DNA of 64,000 nucleotides from Sphagnum compactum (Eukaryota > Bryophyta > Sphagnopsida > Sphagnales), in the NCBI GenBank assembly GCA_965153455.1, contig OZ234504.1:8122001-8186000 (forward strand), in the 5' to 3' direction. Of this stretch, positions 59,764 to 64,000 are shown piece after piece. The position numbers and the translations under genes were made by a program. How positions within the stretch are numbered: position 1 is the stretch's first letter; each line of letters begins with the position of its first letter. Under the pieces are notes generated by a model. The model searched no databases. It saw only the letters and a program-made list of their open reading frames with translations, and was not told the DNA's origin.

Positions 59764-62700
59764 GTGTCAAGCACCAGGGTGGGGGCATTCCCAAAAGAAG
59801 GCCCTAGGATGATGAGTAGGCCCTACATCCCGATTCTTTAAGAGTGGGAGGAGGATTCTCATGCCTACTTCTTGCACCTACCTATAAGTAGGTGTAAGAT
59901 CCTTTGCACTCCAAATTAGTAGGCACAATATTCCTCCTCTCTTTGAGGAAGGATATATTCATAGATACATAAGGTGCCCTCCAAATAATACACTACAAAA
60001 TCTCTTTGAGTGCTCTACAAGGTATATTATCAACATCTGCAAATTGAGCAGATCTAGATAGACCTATAATGCACCTTTTGTTCCACTTTGTCCAAACCCT
60101 TAATCCCCAACAATACCGTAGAAATCTCATTTGTGACTACCAATTGGCTTACAATGAACATGACCCATTTTGACAAATTTATATTGTAAATTCATATCCC
60201 GAGCTAAATCTACAAGTTAGACATAATTTCAGTTGGAGATTTTATAGTCATTGCTATAGAAGCTGTCATTTTGATGACTCCCTTTTGGGGATAGATCTCT
60301 AACAATTAGCTACAAAATTTCTCTTGGTTTTCTCAAAGGGGGGTAATTTTTTTCTCTATTGCAAGAAGGAGAGGAGAAGAAGGAAGGAGGAGTTAGTAAT
60401 TATTGTCCACCCATAATATTTAATATGATATGCTACAAATTATCATGTATTTGCATATGTTACCATGGCATCAAGCTTTTTTCTTTTTTTTTTTGTGAAT
60501 TTTTCTTTGTCCCAAATCAATCCTATCCATGATTCATGGGTACCTCAATTCTGGCAAAAATGATGTACATTGTTGTTAGGTACCAAAAAAACTATGGAGA
60601 TTTTTGTCTCCCAACTTTGATCATATCCATGAGTTCAGAGCAGATCTCAATTATGGCAAAAGCTTCAAAACTCTCACACATTCTCAATTACTCAATCTTA
60701 ATGCTTGAAGATCTGTCCTTAAGAATAATAGGACTTATTTTCTGGGATTGCCAGATTGTTGACCCACCCCAAAGATCCAAACAATGGGTTTTTTTTTTTA
60801 ATTATTTTTTAAATAAATTTACTTATTAGTATTTTAAAATTTTAAAACTTTTATTTATATAATTTATTAATAAAGTTAAATTTTCAATTTCAATTGTATG
60901 ATGTAGCCAAACTGGTGAACATCAACAAGAAGACTTAGCCAAATTTGGCTACAGACCAAATATGAAAGTAATTTAAAAAGAGAATCCTTTCATTTTTTTT
61001 GGCTACCTGCTGGAAGTTGGAACTTGTAGTAGAAATCTAGAGACTTAAATTATTTTTTCCCCAATATGTGGCGGATTTGAGCCATTTTTTTCATAGAAAA
61101 TCCTCTGTATGTGTTGAAATCTTTTTTTTTTCAGGTGGGAAAAATGCGAAAATTCAACCCCAAAAAATCACTGGATCCAAACCTTGCTAATCCTAACTAG
61201 GCACAATCTTTGCATACTGATGTGTGAAATGGCATGTCCTGGCCATTTTGTTCGGGCATCAGCAATTCTGAAGATGAATAACATCACATTGTTAGTGTTG
61301 AAAAGCCGGATTTATGAGGAGAGGAGATCTTGGGGTTTTCTATGTTTGCATGATCCATGGTGCAACAACATGGCTAATAAGCCTTTGATCCAAGGAGCTC
61401 CTTAGATGCTGCTGCTGCTGAAGCTCCCCTTGCCAAAAAACTTGAGCAAGTTTAGAATCGAATCTCTAGCAATCATTTTTGGATCATATTGTGGCAAAAA
61501 TTTGTCAATTCAATGTCAAGAAAGACTTGCATTGCTCAACAAAGGGTTGCCTGAAAATGCAAACTTCAAGCAGATTCGCCAAAATTGGATTTGATTGTAA
61601 TTGTTGTCATCTCATGATTTCAATTTATGGCATTAGTTGCGGATCCTACACCACACAAGTAAAGTACATGAGAAGAGTGCAAATCTAGAGAAATGTTTCT
61701 GGGTAGCTCAATTTGTTGCGTACACTAATTCAAGTTGGAACACAAATTGTAGTACAAAACTTGGCATGATTCATTCATTCAGAAGTTATATATATTTGCA
61801 ATTTATTGTGAGCATTCGTACATGCATCCAATAGCCTATTAGATGTAGTCTCAAAACCAAAACCCACATCACAAACTTTGTGGAGCTTAGAAAATCTTAC
61901 ATAAATGTTTCTATTGATTTCTTACTAGAAAAGTTGAACATGTGCAATTCACGGTTTTACAAGATGTAGGGCTCAAACAATATGAGATACGTTTGACAAA
62001 GTTGCATTGTTGAATGTAGACCTATTTGTTACCAAATTGCAAAACAAGGGGGAATTAGGCGATTGTCACATTTTCAAGGTTGTGCTTGAGTTTCCACATT
62101 TTTGACAAAACTCTTGTTGTCAGTTTCAATGATAATTGTTTTGTTTATTCCTTCTTTTTCCTTTTCTTATTAATTGATACGACGTTGATTTTGACATGTC
62201 TATAACCTTATTATTGAATCATCTTTCAATTCTATTTAAGTTGGCTTGAATTGTAGATATGGATGTTCAAGAGAACACAACATTTGAGTTTTTGAACTTT
62301 CAATAGCCATTTGATTACTAAAATAACAAGTTTTTAATTATTCTAAAGCTAGGAGTTGATAGTTTTGAGGACGTTAATCTCTTGAAATAGACATTGAAGA
62401 TTTGGTAATGGTACCAACCACATAGTTTGGTCACCACTACCTTTACCAAAACAACTTCACTAGATCTTCAAAAAGGATAACACAAATTTCGATAGGGTAC
62501 TTAAACCTAATTTTATAACAGTGAGGAACTTTTTTTCATTATACTCCTTAGCCAATTTTAGCAGATTATTTTCTTAAACTTATTTTTCAATAATTCCTTT
62601 GTGTCTTCCCTTATTCCGTAATGATTTTTCGCATACATGTAATTATTTTTTGATAGATTGTCTATGTGATGTTTTGATGTTTGTGCACAATTGGACTTTT

Positions 62701-62904
62701 GAGGACTATCAATCTTTTGTTGTGAATTTCTATAAAATAAATAAAGATTCAAATTGATTAGAATCACAAGATCTATGAGTAATTCTCGCTGTGTATCAAA
62801 ATATTTTGATAGAACCCAATCAAACTTGACAACTAAATAACTCATGTTTGGAGCTTGCGGACTACATGTTTTTATCCATTTGATTTTCTCTTGTATAATT
62901 TTAC
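58551..62904. other. AT-rich repeat-like sequence without recognisable gene
   Basis: Runs of G (58937-58950), A and T, dispersed TTGGCTAC wording and several short frames (for example 60536-60829, 61184-61405 and 61406-61594, plus). They lie close together like a decayed coding relic, but I could not identify one. A hairpin, CACCTAC-CTATAA-GTAGGTG, is at 59875-59894. Confidence 0.5.
59709..59763. repeat. Compound microsatellite (TG)n(TC)n(TA)n
   Basis: Three dinucleotide tracts directly abut one another: TG, then TC, then TA, about 55 bp in all. A related TG-TC compound tract occurs at 18284-18318. Confidence 0.9.
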
Positions 62905-62909
62905 CTATA

Positions 62910-63850
62910 TGTCGCAACCCTAGCCTTGGCTCGCGACCAAGGCAAGGGGGTCGCAAGTGTGCGGGCCTATAAGTAGACCCGGGAGTCATATCACATGCTC
63001 CCGGGAGTGCAAAGAGTGTGAGGGAGTGAACCCTCACACTTCCAAGTGAACTCCCATGTTGGGAGTTGGTGAGAATGGAGTCCCAAAAGGACTCCCAAAA
63101 CTTCAGAGAGCGTTTTGAGGGGTCAAAACTTAATGGCTTGTTGCGCTCTTTATATCAATGGAAAGGTCTTGAAGTGTAGATGTTTAAAATGGGCTCGCAT
63201 TGCTCATTTCGACATCTGAAACACGAGTTATGGCCAAAAGAAGGCCCGGGAGTCGAACTCCCGGGAGTCCGCCAGTTTTGACTCCCGACCACTAAAAGTT
63301 GGGAATCGACCCGAAATACTTGGCTGCAGAAAACGTGCGACATGCCGTTGGAAAGGTCTTGACAAGACCTACAACTTTGCTTCAGACGACAACTCAATCG
63401 GAGGTCTGCTCCGAAAGTTATGAGGCTTCAAAATCGCGGGAGTCCAAAGTTGCGCGATTTCGGGACTCCCACGCGGGAGTCCCGGGACAAAAAGGCCATT
63501 TGAATGCCACCCCCGCGACGAGTCACAAAGTATACTATAGGGAGTAAGGTGGTGGCTTACTCCCGAGCCCGGGGTGTGGTGTGTCAAAGTGAGTCCGAGT
63601 TCACCCGTGGCTGTCCCAACACCAAAAGGACCCAGAATGAGTTCTAACCACTTTGTGTGGTTTCATGCAGGCCCGTGTGAGTGAGTACAGCTTGTCAACT
63701 CTTCCTAGTCTTTCCCGGGACTTCTAGCACGCCCCTCTTACCCCCCCTCTAGTGCTGGAAGTCGGGATCGTGTTCCAAGTTCCAACTCCTTCCGCATTGC
63801 CATATACTTAGACCCTCAAGTGGGTCTACCCGGAACTTGGGAGCACGACA
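62910..63850. mobile_element. Solo LTR with 5-bp target-site duplication
   Basis: A 941-bp GC-rich element that begins TGTCGCAACCC and ends GGGAGCACGACA, so TG...CA ends with a 5-bp terminal inverted repeat TGTCG/CGACA. It is flanked on both sides by CTATA (62905-62909 and 63851-63855), a perfect 5-bp target duplication. Inside are many copies of CCCGGGAGTC and its complement, and two related units starting TGGAAAGGTCTTGA (63159 and 63349), each ending in a GTTATG motif. No coding domain, primer-binding site or second LTR is present, so this is most simply a solo LTR left by recombination between the LTRs of a retrotransposon. The superfamily cannot be told without an internal region. Confidence 0.88.
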
Positions 63851-64000
63851 CTATATTTGTAGCTTCAAAGTTATTCAACAACACAATTTTAAAAAAATTA
63901 CATTCAAGATTTTGACATTCCATTTGAACATTTTCAGAGTGATTTTGTGAATGGTACTTGATATTTATAAAATTATATTTGGAATTGCATGAATAGTTCA

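Noticed and set aside
61184-61834. Cluster of plus-strand frames as a retrotransposon coding relic
   Set aside because: I tried to read reverse transcriptase, integrase and nuclease motifs across frames and found none that hold up.

Overview
The window is nuclear DNA from a green plant (streptophyte). The genes are intron-dense with GT-AG introns, plus one GC-AG intron and one intron with U12-type signals. One gene carries a plastid and thylakoid-lumen type targeting sequence. Telo-box motifs sit in the 5' regions, and the three recognisable proteins resemble plant orthologues. The lineage cannot be fixed from the sequence alone. The long AT-rich gene-free stretches and divergent protein details do not look like a compact angiosperm genome.

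Layout. (1) Positions 1-14194, minus strand: the 5' part of the gene for the catalytic subunit of DNA polymerase epsilon. I could join 40 exons in one reading frame (about 1768 codons); the gene runs off the left edge. Its upstream region (14.2-15.3 kb) has two E2F-like sites and a block of palindromic CCGG-centred repeats. (2) Positions 16636-18249, minus strand: a three-exon gene for a 292-residue protein predicted to go to the thylakoid lumen, family not recognised. (3) About 18.97-41.56 kb: an AT-rich gene desert. It contains a decayed PIF/Harbinger-type transposase (32.6-33.55 kb), a decayed Myb/SANT-like companion ORF of the same transposon class (39.5-40.14 kb, opposite strand), several degenerate tandem repeats, a 1-kb GC-rich island with imperfect terminal inverted repeats, and a diverged pair of inverted repeats at 20.8-21.1 and 41.2-41.56 kb. 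(4) Positions 42654-49987, plus strand: SEC24, the COPII cargo adaptor, 13 coding exons, 1084 residues. (5) Positions 52640-56269, plus strand: ELC/VPS23 (TSG101-like ESCRT-I subunit), 3 coding exons, 415 residues. (6) 56.3-64 kb: no recognisable gene; AT-rich sequence ending in a clean solo LTR (62910-63850) with matching 5-bp target duplications.

The host genes are housekeeping genes and not an operon or pathway cluster: DNA replication, ER export and endosomal sorting. SEC24 and ELC are adjacent and co-oriented, and both act in membrane traffic, but nothing in the sequence shows joint control. No bacterial-type system, CRISPR array or viral gene was seen. The least ordinary items are the U12-like intron in SEC24, the palindromic element present upstream of both POLE and ELC, the two Harbinger relics whose frames are intact apart from stop codons, and the unidentified lumenal protein.
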